64,000 bases of DNA from Streptomyces formicae (GTDB lineage: Bacteria > Actinomycetota > Actinomycetes > Streptomycetales > Streptomycetaceae). Shown one piece after another: positions 37,498-45,364 of this stretch. A model generated the notes under the pieces. The model did not search any database, was not told the origin of the DNA, and saw only the letters and a program-made list of their open reading frames with translations. How positions within the stretch are numbered: position 1 is the first letter of the stretch; each line of letters begins with the position of its first letter. The stretch covers positions 6,240,001-6,304,000 of the forward strand of contig NZ_CP022685.1 of NCBI RefSeq assembly GCF_002556545.1, in the 5' to 3' direction. A program made the position numbers and the translations under genes.

Positions 37498-38858
37498 CTG
37501 GCCTCCTTGCCGAGCGGCTGGCCGCGCGCCGAGTCGCTGACCCGGATGAGCAGCGCCACGATGATCCAGTTGGTGACGACGGACGAGCCGCCCTGGGCGA
37601 GGAACGGCATCGCCATGCCGGTGAGCGGGATCAGCCCCATCACGCCGCCCGCGATCACGAACACCTGGAGCGCGACGATCGAGGCGAGCCCGATGGCGAG
37701 CAGCCGCCCGAAGGAGTCGCGCAGCGCGAGCCCCGCGCGGTAGCCGCGCTCCACGAGCAGGGCGTAGAGCAGGAAGATCGCGCAGAGCCCCGCGAGGCCC
37801 AGCTCCTCGCCCGCCGTCGCCAGGATGAAGTCGGACTTCGCGGCGAAGCCGATCAGGATGGAGTGGCCCGCGCCGAGCCCGGTGCCGAGCATCCCGCCCG
37901 CCGCGAAGGAGAAGAGGGACTGGGCGAGCTGGTTGGGGCCCTGCCCCGCGTCGATGGAGGCGAAGGGGTGCAGCCAGTCGGTGACGCGGCTGTGCACGTG
38001 CGGTTCGAGCGAGCCGACCGCGAACGCGCCGAGCGCGGCGAGCAGCAGGCCCACCGCGATCCAGCCGGTGCGCCCCGTGGCGACGTACAGCAGGATCACG
38101 AAGAGCCCGAAGAAGAGCAGCGAGGTGCCGAGGTCGCGCTCCAGGACCAGGACCCCCACGCTCAGCAGCCAGATGGCGACGATGGGGCCGAGGACGCGTC
38201 CGGTGGGCAGTTGGAGCCGCTTGAACCGCCAGACGGTGCGGCCCGTGTAGGCGAGCGCGTTGCGGTTGGCCGCCAGATAGCTGGCGAAGAAGACCGCGAG
38301 CAGGATCTTGGCGAACTCGCCGGGCTGGATGGAGAAGCCGCCGATCCTGATCCAGATCCGGGCGCCGTTCACGGCGGGGAAGAAGATCGGCACGATCATC
38401 AGGACCAGCGCGGTGACGACGGAGAGGTAGGCGTAGCGCTGGAGCACCCGGTGGTCGCGCAGGACGAGCACGACGGCGATGAACAGGCCGACGCCGATGG
38501 TCGACCAGATCAGCTGGGTGGGCGCCGCCTCGTCGTGGGGGGTCTCCAGGTCGAGCCGGTAGATGAGGACGAGCCCGAGGCCGTTGAGGAGCACCGCGAT
38601 CGGCAGGAGCAGCGGATCGGCGTACGGGGCGCGGAAGCGGACGGCGAGGTGCGCGAGGAGCGCGAGCACGCCGAGCCCGGCGCCGTATCCGGCGGCGCCG
38701 GGCGGGACGGTGCCGTTCTTCGCGAGGCCGACGTCGCAGTAGCCGTACACGGAGAGCAGGACGGCGACGACGAGCAGGGCCAGTTCGGTGCCACGGCGCC
38801 GGGGGACGCGGACAGCGGGGACCACGGTGGATGCCGTGCCCGCTCTTGTTCCGCTCAT
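37494..38858 (-). CDS. FtsW/RodA/SpoVE (SEDS) peptidoglycan glycosyltransferase
   Basis: This 454-residue protein has about ten membrane helices and SEDS signatures (IPIFFPAVNGARIWIRIGGF, FSIQPGEFAKI, TGMAMPFLAQGGSS near the C-terminus). SEDS proteins polymerise glycan strands with a class B PBP, which is encoded immediately downstream. ATG 38858 begins MSGTRAGTAS. The assignment between FtsW and RodA paralogues is not decided. Confidence 0.95.
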   Translation of the reverse strand: MSGTRAGTASTVVPAVRVPRRRGTELALLVVAVLLSVYGYCDVGLAKNGTVPPGAAGYGAGLGVLALLAHLAVRFRAPYADPLLLPIAVLLNGLGLVLIYRLDLETPHDEAAPTQLIWSTIGVGLFIAVVLVLRDHRVLQRYAYLSVVTALVLMIVPIFFPAVNGARIWIRIGGFSIQPGEFAKILLAVFFASYLAANRNALAYTGRTVWRFKRLQLPTGRVLGPIVAIWLLSVGVLVLERDLGTSLLFFGLFVILLYVATGRTGWIAVGLLLAALGAFAVGSLEPHVHSRVTDWLHPFASIDAGQGPNQLAQSLFSFAAGGMLGTGLGAGHSILIGFAAKSDFILATAGEELGLAGLCAIFLLYALLVERGYRAGLALRDSFGRLLAIGLASIVALQVFVIAGGVMGLIPLTGMAMPFLAQGGSSVVTNWIIVALLIRVSDSARGQPLGKEAR

Positions 38859-38916
38859 GCCGGGAACGTAGCAAGTGACGGGACCTAAAGTCCGCTTATG
38901 TCGACTATGTCGACGT

Positions 38917-39267
38917 TCAGCACCAGCGCGGGACCTGTCCGATGTTGGCGATGTAGTGCGCGGCGCCCCAGGCCCAGGTCCCGTCCGTGAGGAGGTACCA
39001 GAGGTTGTTGCGGCCCACGGTGTCGCCGGTGGTCTTGCAGTAGATGGTGACGACCTTGCCGTACGGCTCGCTGCGGATCACGCGGCTGCCGCGGGTCGGG
39101 GCGTCGCGCAGCAGGAGTCCGGTCTTGGCGGTGACGCGCCCCTTGTAGACGGGCGGGTGGTTGTTCGAGTCGTCCAGGGCGGCGGCGGGACCGGCGACGG
39201 TCAGCGCGGCGACGGCGCCGCCGGCGGCGACTATGCCGAGCCGGGTGGTGGTGGTCCGCAGGGACAT
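38917..39267 (-). CDS. Secreted SH3-like domain protein
   Basis: This 116-residue protein has a signal peptide (LGIVAAGGAVAALTVAGPAA then ALDDS) and a bacterial SH3-type region (TGLLLRDAPTRGSRVIRSEP, VVTIYCKTTGDTVGRNNLWY, GAAHYI). Two cysteines may form a disulphide. Such domains often bind cell-wall peptides. It lies downstream of a terminator-like hairpin that separates it from the histidine kinase. Confidence 0.82.
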   Translation of the reverse strand: MSLRTTTTRLGIVAAGGAVAALTVAGPAAALDDSNNHPPVYKGRVTAKTGLLLRDAPTRGSRVIRSEPYGKVVTIYCKTTGDTVGRNNLWYLLTDGTWAWGAAHYIANIGQVPRWC

Positions 39268-39326
39268 GGGGCCTCCTCGGGGAGTGTTGCGGCGTCACTT
39301 AAGCCGCAATTCACCGTAAAAGTGGC

Positions 39327-39356
39327 ACGGGGCGTGTGCAATGGCACACGCCCCGT
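39327..39356. terminator. Perfect 13-bp hairpin with AATG loop
   Basis: ACGGGGCGTGTGC (39327-39339) pairs with GCACACGCCCCGT (39344-39356). It lies between the histidine kinase stop and the SH3-like gene on the minus strand and overlaps the left end of the interspersed repeat. Confidence 0.75.
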
Positions 39357-39482
39357 CAGGGGCGCGGGGAACTGCGCGCTCAGCGCGCGAAAAGCCGCAG
39401 TCGCGACTGCCGGGACCTCGGCAGACGCGGCTGCGACTTCTTCGTGGTCGCTCGCGCAGTTCCCCGCGCCCCTTACGGGGCG
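39349..39482. repeat. Inverted pair of 30-bp interspersed repeats
   Basis: The left arm at 39349-39378 and right arm at 39453-39482 match as inverted repeats at 29 of 30 positions, each containing GGGGCGCGGGGAACTGCGCG or its complement. A 74-bp spacer has further short inverted repeats. The right arm supplies the last codons and TAA stop of the histidine kinase. Confidence 0.85.
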
Positions 39483-40786
39483 TCCTCGGCGCCGTCCGAG
39501 TCCGCCTCGGGCGGTTCCTCGTAGGGGAGCCGCAACGTGGCGAGGGCGCCTCCGCCGGGAGCGTTGGCGAACGTCAGGCGGGCGCCGAGCACCCGCGTCT
39601 GCCCCAGCGCGATGGTGAGGCCAAGACCGTGCCCCTTCGTCGTGCCCTCGGTACGGAACCGCTGGGGCCCGTGCTCCACGAGATAGTCCGGGTACCCGTC
39701 CCCGTGGTCCCGCACGGTGACCACGGGCCCGTCGACCGTCACGACCACCGGCTCCCGCCCGTGCTTGAGCGCGTTGGCGACCAGGTTCCCGAGCACCCGC
39801 TCCAGGCGCCGCCGGTCGGTCTCCACGCACACGTCGCGTACGACGACGAGCTCCGTGCCGGGGCCCGAAGAACGCACCACCCGTTCCGCCAGTGGAGCGA
39901 GCCGGTGCGCGTCCAGGTCCACCCGCTCGCTCTTCGCGTCGAGCCGCGAGATCTCCAGGAGGTCCTCGGTCAGCGTGCGCAGCGCGGCGACCCGGTCCCG
40001 CACCAGTTCCGTGGGCCGTCCCGGTGGCAGCAGTTCGGCCGCCGCGTGCAGGCCGGTCAGCGGGGTGCGCAGCTCGTGCGCCACGTCCGCGGTGAAGCGC
40101 TGCTCGCTCAGGAGCTTGCCCTGGAGCGAGGACGCCATGGTGTCCAGGGCCCCGGCCACCGCGGCGACCTCGTCCTGGTGGCGCGGCGTGCCCTGGGCGG
40201 AAGGACCCGAGTGCGGGTCGTTGACGCGCGCGTCGAGGTCGCCCGCGCTGATCTTCCTGGCCACCTGCGCCGTCTGGTGCAGGCGCCGCGTCACCCGGGT
40301 CACCGCGAACGCGCCGACGAGCAGCGTCGCGCCGATCGCCAGGGCGGAGGAGCCGAGGATGGCCCGGTCGAGGCCGTCGATGGTGCGGGCGCCCTGCGCG
40401 TAGTCGACCTGGACGGCGATGGCGCGCCCCCCGTCGGCGGGCCCCGCCGCCCACATGGTGGGCCGGGACTCGTGGGCGGCGACCATCGTGGCGCGCTGTC
40501 CGCTCACCGCGAGGTCGCGCAGGCTCTCGGGCAGGCCCGCGGGATCGACGCCCGCGCCGGGGCCGAGCCGGTCGCCCGCCTCGTACCGCTCGGTGACGTC
40601 CTTGAGGCGGACGAGCGCGCGCTCGCGGGCCTGGCCCACGGTCTGGTTGGTCACCGAGACGTGCACGAGCGCGCCGAGCATCGCGGCGAGCGCGCAGCAC
40701 ATCACGGTGATGAAGACGGCCGCTTTCCAGGTGAGCGTCGCCGTCCACGCGGGCAGCCGCGGACCGCGCGGCTGACGGCGGGTCAT
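39473..40786 (-). CDS. Orphan sensor histidine kinase
   Basis: This 437-residue kinase has two membrane helices (AAVFITVMCCALAAMLGALV and LAIGATLLVGAFAVTRV), an extracytoplasmic loop of about 110 residues, HAMP, the H-box TADVAHELRTPLTGL, the N-box NLVANALKHGREP and G-box GHGLGLTIALG. No response regulator is adjacent on either side. ATG 40786 overlaps the stop of a lipoprotein gene, so the lipoprotein is likely a sensing partner, comparable to the CseA/CseC arrangement. The stop codon lies in an interspersed repeat. Confidence 0.9.
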   Translation of the reverse strand: MTRRQPRGPRLPAWTATLTWKAAVFITVMCCALAAMLGALVHVSVTNQTVGQARERALVRLKDVTERYEAGDRLGPGAGVDPAGLPESLRDLAVSGQRATMVAAHESRPTMWAAGPADGGRAIAVQVDYAQGARTIDGLDRAILGSSALAIGATLLVGAFAVTRVTRRLHQTAQVARKISAGDLDARVNDPHSGPSAQGTPRHQDEVAAVAGALDTMASSLQGKLLSEQRFTADVAHELRTPLTGLHAAAELLPPGRPTELVRDRVAALRTLTEDLLEISRLDAKSERVDLDAHRLAPLAERVVRSSGPGTELVVVRDVCVETDRRRLERVLGNLVANALKHGREPVVVTVDGPVVTVRDHGDGYPDYLVEHGPQRFRTEGTTKGHGLGLTIALGQTRVLGARLTFANAPGGGALATLRLPYEEPPEADSDGAEDAP

Positions 40787-41532
40787 CGGCTCCCACCCGC
40801 GGACGGCGAGGCGCTCCCGGAGGGCCTCGCGGGGGACGGCCTGGGCGACTTGGGGCGGGACGCGTTCGCGGAGCGGACGATCTCGTCGCTGGTCGGCAGC
40901 ATCGTCTTCTGGTGCGCGTCCCAGGACCAGACCGTGTGGTACTCGTACCCCGGCAGGCTGGAGATCGCCCGGATGATCAGGTCGCGGCCCGCCAGTTCGA
41001 CGCCGAGCACGGCATCGCTCATCTCCATGATCTGCGTCAGGCGCCGGTCCTCCTCGGCGTAGACGCGGATGTCGAGGTTGTCGTCGGGCGTCGAGATGCC
41101 GACGATCAGGTCGTCCTTGCCGTCGCCGGTCAGATCGCGGTAGTACGCCTTGAGGACCGGGCAGCGCCCCGTACCGCCGGAGTTGTCGGCGGCGCAGTCC
41201 TTGAGCCGGTCGACGGTCTTCTTGTAGGCGGTGTCGGAGGGTTCGTACGTCCCCGGGTTCTGGATGAAGTCCGCGCGCACGACGTCGGCCGGGTCGACCT
41301 TGTGCAGATCGCCGCCCGGCACCTTCACGCCCGTGACCTTCACGGCCTCTATCGCGCCGTAGTCCTCGGCGGGCGCGGACGGCGGCGGCAGGTCGGGCCA
41401 GAGGTGGGTGGGGCCCTCGGCGGTCGGCGTCGCCCCGGCCCCGCGCAGTCCGCCCGGGTCGCCGCAACCGGCGACGAGGAGCGCGGCAGCCGCGGTGAGG
41501 GCCGCGGCGAGCGCGAGGCGGCTGCGGTTCAC
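40783..41532 (-). CDS. Lipoprotein co-encoded with the histidine kinase
   Basis: This 249-residue protein has a lipoprotein signal with lipobox LVAGC near residue 23. The mature part includes an FG-GAP/VCBS-like calcium motif (DLTGDGKDDLIVG) and a Ser/Pro-rich C-terminus. It would be anchored on the outer face of the membrane. The kinase start lies within its stop codon (ATGA). CseA, a lipoprotein that tunes the CseBC envelope system, is a parallel in arrangement, not a demonstrated homologue. Confidence 0.8.
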   Translation of the reverse strand: MNRSRLALAAALTAAAALLVAGCGDPGGLRGAGATPTAEGPTHLWPDLPPPSAPAEDYGAIEAVKVTGVKVPGGDLHKVDPADVVRADFIQNPGTYEPSDTAYKKTVDRLKDCAADNSGGTGRCPVLKAYYRDLTGDGKDDLIVGISTPDDNLDIRVYAEEDRRLTQIMEMSDAVLGVELAGRDLIIRAISSLPGYEYHTVWSWDAHQKTMLPTSDEIVRSANASRPKSPRPSPARPSGSASPSAGGSR

Positions 41533-41583
41533 TGCACTCCTGCCTGCCGCGGGGCGCGGCCTGTCGTGGCACCAGGCCTGTTG

Positions 41584-42252
41584 TTACGACACCAGGTCGG
41601 CGTAGAGGATGATGTTGTCCGAGCGGTGACCGTCCACGATGGGTCCGCCGCAGGTCAGCAGGCGGAGTTCGGGTCGGTCGGTCGCCCCGTACACCTTATT
41701 GGTGGGGAAGTCCTTCTTGTCGACCTGCTGGATCTCGCGGACCTTGAACGTCGCCGTCGAGCCGTCCGCGCGGGGCACCTGCACAGTGTCGCCGACCTTG
41801 ACCTTCGCGACGTTCTTCATCAGCGCGGGGCCCTTGGCCGTGTCGTAGTGCGCGACGATCACGGCCGCGCCCTTCTCGCCGGGCGTGACGCCACCGGTCC
41901 ACCAGCCGGGCTCGTCGGCCTTGTCCACCGGCGGCACTTCGAGCGCCTTGTCCGCGCCCACGCCCAGGTCGAGCATCGACGTGGCGTCGACGCCCGCCGA
42001 GGGGATCCGCAGACCGGTCGGCTTGGACGCCTTCAGCGACTCGGGGGACTGCCTGGCCTGCGTGGTGGCCGCGTTGTCGACCTTCACGTCGGGGGCCGGG
42101 TCGCCCTTGCCGCCCTGGCCGCAGGCGATCAGGCCGACGCCGAGGGTCACCAGGAGCGCCGCGGAGGCGGCGATGCGGAGGGTGTGGCGGCGCTGTCGGG
42201 CCTCGGGGCCTTCGGGGGTCTCGACGGGCTCGTAGTCGGTGGGGGTGCTCAC
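41584..42252 (-). CDS. Class F (actinobacterial) sortase
   Basis: This 222-residue protein has an N-terminal membrane anchor (LRIAASAALLVTLGVGLIAC) and the sortase domain with catalytic His in VIVAHYDT, Cys in LLTCGG and Arg in DGHRSDN. Class F sortases attach surface proteins in high-GC actinomycetes. GTG 42252 is the likely start. It is 55 bases downstream of a secreted protein with a C-terminal membrane segment, its probable partner, and 51 bases upstream of the lipoprotein gene. Confidence 0.88.
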   Translation of the reverse strand: MSTPTDYEPVETPEGPEARQRRHTLRIAASAALLVTLGVGLIACGQGGKGDPAPDVKVDNAATTQARQSPESLKASKPTGLRIPSAGVDATSMLDLGVGADKALEVPPVDKADEPGWWTGGVTPGEKGAAVIVAHYDTAKGPALMKNVAKVKVGDTVQVPRADGSTATFKVREIQQVDKKDFPTNKVYGATDRPELRLLTCGGPIVDGHRSDNIILYADLVS

Positions 42253-42307
42253 GAGGGCTCCTGGGAGGGAGGGAAGCGGGGGAGGGGGGCTTCTGGGGGG
42301 TGCGGCG

Positions 42308-42817
42308 TCAGGCGTCCGTGCGGCCCCGGCGCAGCATCGCGAAGCCGAGGCCCGCCGCACCTGCCGCCGCCATCCCGCCGCCCGCCACCAGGAAGGCGGG
42401 GTCACCGGCGCCGTGCACGCCCTCCGCGCCGGCCTTGACGCCGCCCTTCGGGGTGGCCTGCCGCTCGTGCTCGCCCTTCAGGTAGGTGATGCCGATGTGG
42501 CCGTTGGAGGGGTAGAGCTCGTACCGCACGCCGTCCTGGGTGGTGGTCGAGTGGGTGGCGGAGAGGGTCGCGGTCTCCTTGCCCTTGACGGAGATCGTCG
42601 CGACGTACGCGCCGCCGCGGTTCTGGACCTTGGCCTTGGCGCCGTTGCCGAGGGTGACCTCGAAGACGGGTCCCCGCTTGTCGCTCGGCTGCGAGGCGGT
42701 CGGCTCGGGCGAGGGGGTGGCCGCGAAGGCGCCCGCCGCTGGTATCAGCAGCGCGCCGCCGACGAGGGTGGAGACGGCGGCGGTGCGGAGGAGGGGGTGG
42801 CGGCGGTGGGTGCTCAC
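42308..42817 (-). CDS. Secreted surface protein with C-terminal membrane anchor
   Basis: This 169-residue protein has a signal peptide (TAAVSTLVGGALLIPAAGAF, AATPSPEP) and a beta-rich domain (VFEVTLGNGAKAKVQNRGG, YELYPSNGHIGITYL). The C-terminal helix is followed by basic residues (AAAGAAGLGFAMLRRGR). This is the layout of a sortase substrate, yet no LPxTG-type motif precedes the helix. GTG 42817 follows AAGGAACG. Function is unknown; it heads the sortase-lipoprotein-kinase cluster. Confidence 0.75.
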   Translation of the reverse strand: MSTHRRHPLLRTAAVSTLVGGALLIPAAGAFAATPSPEPTASQPSDKRGPVFEVTLGNGAKAKVQNRGGAYVATISVKGKETATLSATHSTTTQDGVRYELYPSNGHIGITYLKGEHERQATPKGGVKAGAEGVHGAGDPAFLVAGGGMAAAGAAGLGFAMLRRGRTDA

Positions 42818-42866
42818 GGGACGTTCCTTACGGTCTGTCGGCTGGTCGCTCCGGTGCGGTGGGGTG

Positions 42867-42888
42867 GACATCTACGAAGCTAGATGTC
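42867..42888. promoter_or_regulatory. Perfect 8-bp palindromic operator upstream of the surface protein
   Basis: GACATCTA (42867-42874) and TAGATGTC (42881-42888) flank CGAAGC, about 50 bases before the minus-strand start codon at 42817. The sequence is AT-richer than its surroundings. The binding protein is unknown. Confidence 0.5.
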
Positions 42889-43081
42889 TGCCGTTGCGGC
42901 AATTCAGCGGCTACGTAACAGCCCGCCATAGCTGTGCAGGCAGTGCCGTTACGGGACCGGAGGGACATCACGCGGGGAACGGCCGAAGTCGGCGCAAAGA
43001 CGCCCCAACTTCTCTCCGCCCCCACCGGGTTCTTGCCCCCGGGCTTCCGGGCTGCTCCCATGGTCGAGGGGGTGGTGGTGC

Positions 43082-43891
43082 ATGAGCGGACTGCGCGTCG
43101 TACCGGCTTGGCGGCATGGCCAGGAGCGGCTTTACGTCTGCCTCGCCGACGGCAGGAATGTGGCGTGGTACGACCGGGAGACGTCCCGGGTGAACCTGCT
43201 GAGCGAGGACCGCGAGGCGGAGGTGCTCGACGCTCTCGGGCCCTTCCTCACCGGTCAGGTCGCGGTGGGCCCGCCGCCGGTGCCGACCCCCGTCGAGATG
43301 GCCCGCATGGCCCTGCACCCCGATGACGACCTCGCGCCGAACCGGCCCGGCGAGGCCCTGCGGATCGCCCTGGAGCGCGACCCGGTGGCGCCCCGCAGGC
43401 TGCGTGCCGACGCCAGGCACAGCGCGCTCGTCGGCGAGAAGGCCGTCGGCGCCGCGCTCGACGGGCTCGAAGGCGCGGGCTGGCGCGTGCTCCACTCGAT
43501 CCCGCTGCCCGGTGGCGCCCGCGTCCACCACCTGCTGATCGGGCCCGGCGGGCTGTTCTGCGTGGGCACCCTCGCCGTCCGCAAGCAGCGGGTGCGCATC
43601 GCCGACCCGCTGGTGACGGTCGGCAGGGGAGACCCCGTACCGCTGCTGCGCGGGCTGCGCTCCGACGCGGGCCGCGCCTCCTTCGCGCTGACGGCGGAGG
43701 TCCGGCCGGTCCTCGCCATCGCGGGGACCGGCGCGGTGGACCTGCACCTCGCGGCGCCGCCGCGCGACGTGCGGGTCCTGCGCGAGCCGGACCTGCCGGG
43801 CCTCGCGCGTCTGGGCGGCGTGCTGAAACCGGCCGACGTGGAGGCGCTGCACGCGCTGGCCAGGGACCGCCGTACCTGGCAGCGCGTCTGA
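43082..43891 (+). CDS. NERD-domain-like protein
   Basis: This 269-residue protein has a C-terminal NERD/nuclease-related region (SALVGEKAVGAALDGLEGAG, WRVLHSIPLPGGARVHHLLI, IGPGGLFCVGTLAVRKQRVR). The N-terminal 110 residues include LADGRNVAWYDRETSRVNLL. NERD domains are related to Holliday-junction and restriction-type nucleases, but many lack activity. The typical lysine of a QxK motif seems altered. It stands alone. The cellular role is unknown. Confidence 0.72.
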   Translation: MSGLRVVPAWRHGQERLYVCLADGRNVAWYDRETSRVNLLSEDREAEVLDALGPFLTGQVAVGPPPVPTPVEMARMALHPDDDLAPNRPGEALRIALERDPVAPRRLRADARHSALVGEKAVGAALDGLEGAGWRVLHSIPLPGGARVHHLLIGPGGLFCVGTLAVRKQRVRIADPLVTVGRGDPVPLLRGLRSDAGRASFALTAEVRPVLAIAGTGAVDLHLAAPPRDVRVLREPDLPGLARLGGVLKPADVEALHALARDRRTWQRV

Positions 43892-43915
43892 CGGCCGCGC
43901 GGGGGCCGGTGGCGC

Positions 43916-44344
43916 TTACAGGTTGTCTCCCCAGCCGCCCTGGATCATCGTCTGGAACGCCCAGGATCCGCCGCGCCTGATCAGGATGTCGGCGTACCGC
44001 AGGTGCTGCTTCTCGCCGTTCGCCGTCATCACCGAGTCGGTGAAGACGACGGCCATCGCGGGGGAGAGGAAGACGGGCGTGCGCGTGGACTCGAAGGTGA
44101 TGTCCTCGCCGCCCTCGCCCATCACGTGCGTCATGGTGCCCACGAACTGCTCCCGGTCCCACTGCGCGGCCCGCCCGTCGCCCGCGGAGTCGTCGCTGAC
44201 CAGGTTGAGCGGGAAGACGGCCAGGTCGGCCATGCGCTCCACGTCGCGCCGCGCGCTGTGCCCGTCGTAGGCGGCGAACCAGGCGTCCAGGCTCGCGCGG
44301 TCCTCGTCGGTCGGCGCGTATCCGGTCTCGGGAAGGAAGGTCAC
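43916..44344 (-). CDS. SnoaL/NTF2-like fold protein
   Basis: This 142-residue protein has an NTF2-like pattern (DRASLDAWFAAYDGHSARRD, VFLSPAMAVVFTDSVM, YADILIRRGGSWAFQTMI). The fold serves as enzyme or ligand-binding domain, so function is open. GTG 44344 is chosen because AAGGAGACC lies before it. A strong promoter flanked by a 12-bp inverted repeat precedes it, so expression appears tightly controlled. Confidence 0.75.
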   Translation of the reverse strand: MTFLPETGYAPTDEDRASLDAWFAAYDGHSARRDVERMADLAVFPLNLVSDDSAGDGRAAQWDREQFVGTMTHVMGEGGEDITFESTRTPVFLSPAMAVVFTDSVMTANGEKQHLRYADILIRRGGSWAFQTMIQGGWGDNL

Positions 44345-44369
44345 ACGGTCTCCTTGTTCAGCAACTCGC

Positions 44370-44424
44370 CAAGTTTGACTACTGATGGAGAAGGTATGCC
44401 TCGGATGCTCACTAGTCAAACTTG
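44370..44424 (-). promoter_or_regulatory. Promoter bracketed by a 12-bp inverted repeat
   Basis: CAAGTTTGACTA (44370-44381) and TAGTCAAACTTG (44413-44424) are perfect inverted copies. On the minus strand, TTGACT (44414-44419) and TACCTT (44391-44396) are 17 bases apart. One arm covers the -35 box and the other the start-site region, as expected for a repressor bound at two sites. Confidence 0.72.
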
Positions 44425-44470
44425 ATGAGTGGTGATGCCCGTCACATGTCCGCGGTGCGCGCGACGGCGC

Positions 44471-45364
44471 TCACGTGCGGAACCGCACCACCACCGCCGT
44501 CGCGTGCCGGGTCGTGTTCTGCCGGACTTCGACCAGGACCACCGGCTCCGCGGGCAGCGCCGCGTACGTGACGTCGCCGATGCCGATCGCCGTCGCCACG
44601 CCCTCGCCCGCCGGTGCGGGCAGCGTCCGTGCGGCGGCCGCGCGCACGGCGGGCGAGAGCGGGGACGACACCACCGGGGTGCCGTCGCCCGGCAGGGCGA
44701 GGACCAGGGCCTGCGGGCGCGCGGGGTCTCCGGTGCAGCCGATGACCACCGCGTCGCGGGTGTCGCTGTGCCGCAGCTTCAGCCACGCGCGCGTGCCGCC
44801 CCGGTACGCGCCGTCGAGCCGCTTGATCACCAGGCCCTCGACGCCGGTCGAGGGCAGCGTCTCGTACCAGGTCAGCGCCAGTGCGCGGTCTGTCGTCGAG
44901 GGGACCGCCTGGAGGGGAGGCCCGAGCGGTTCGAGCAGGTGTACGAGGTGGGCGCGGCGTTCCGCGTACGGCGCGCTCCTGCGGTCCGTGCCGTCCTCGG
45001 TGAGCAGGTCGAAGGCGGCGTACGAGGCGGGCAGGGCCCTGGCGAGCTGGGTGGCGTGCGTCCGCGTGGCCGCGGCCCGCCGCTGGACGGCGGCGAAGTC
45101 GATGCGGCCCTCGGTCCACACCACGACCTCGCCGTCCAGGACCGTGCCCGCGGGCAGCGCGGCCGCCGCCTCCACGAGGTCGGGGAAGGCCGTCGTGACC
45201 AGGCGCCCGGAGCGCGCCTGGAGCGTCACCCGGCCGTCCGCCGCGCGGTGCACGACCAGGCGGTGGCCGTCGAACTTGGGCTCGTAGGCCCAGCCGCCGC
45301 CCTCCGGCAGCGCGCTCACCGCCTTGGCGAGGGCCACCCGGACGGGAGCGTCGATCGGGCTCAC
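44471..45364 (-). CDS. ligC: ATP-dependent DNA ligase (LigC-type)
   Basis: This 297-residue ligase has the adenylation motif YEPKFDGHRLVV (Lys nucleophile, near residue 30), DGEVVVW, EGLVIKRLDGAY and a short OB-fold C-terminus. It seals DNA breaks using ATP. GTG 45364 overlaps the stop of the polymerase-domain gene, so the two form a split LigD-like unit. With Ku divergent alongside, this is the actinobacterial non-homologous end-joining set. Confidence 0.93.
   Translation of the reverse strand: MSPIDAPVRVALAKAVSALPEGGGWAYEPKFDGHRLVVHRAADGRVTLQARSGRLVTTAFPDLVEAAAALPAGTVLDGEVVVWTEGRIDFAAVQRRAAATRTHATQLARALPASYAAFDLLTEDGTDRRSAPYAERRAHLVHLLEPLGPPLQAVPSTTDRALALTWYETLPSTGVEGLVIKRLDGAYRGGTRAWLKLRHSDTRDAVVIGCTGDPARPQALVLALPGDGTPVVSSPLSPAVRAAAARTLPAPAGEGVATAIGIGDVTYAALPAEPVVLVEVRQNTTRHATAVVVRFRT

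Noticed and set aside
39349-39482. Insertion sequence
   Set aside because: Inverted arms are present but there is no transposase frame and no clear target duplication; it matches a short interspersed repeat.
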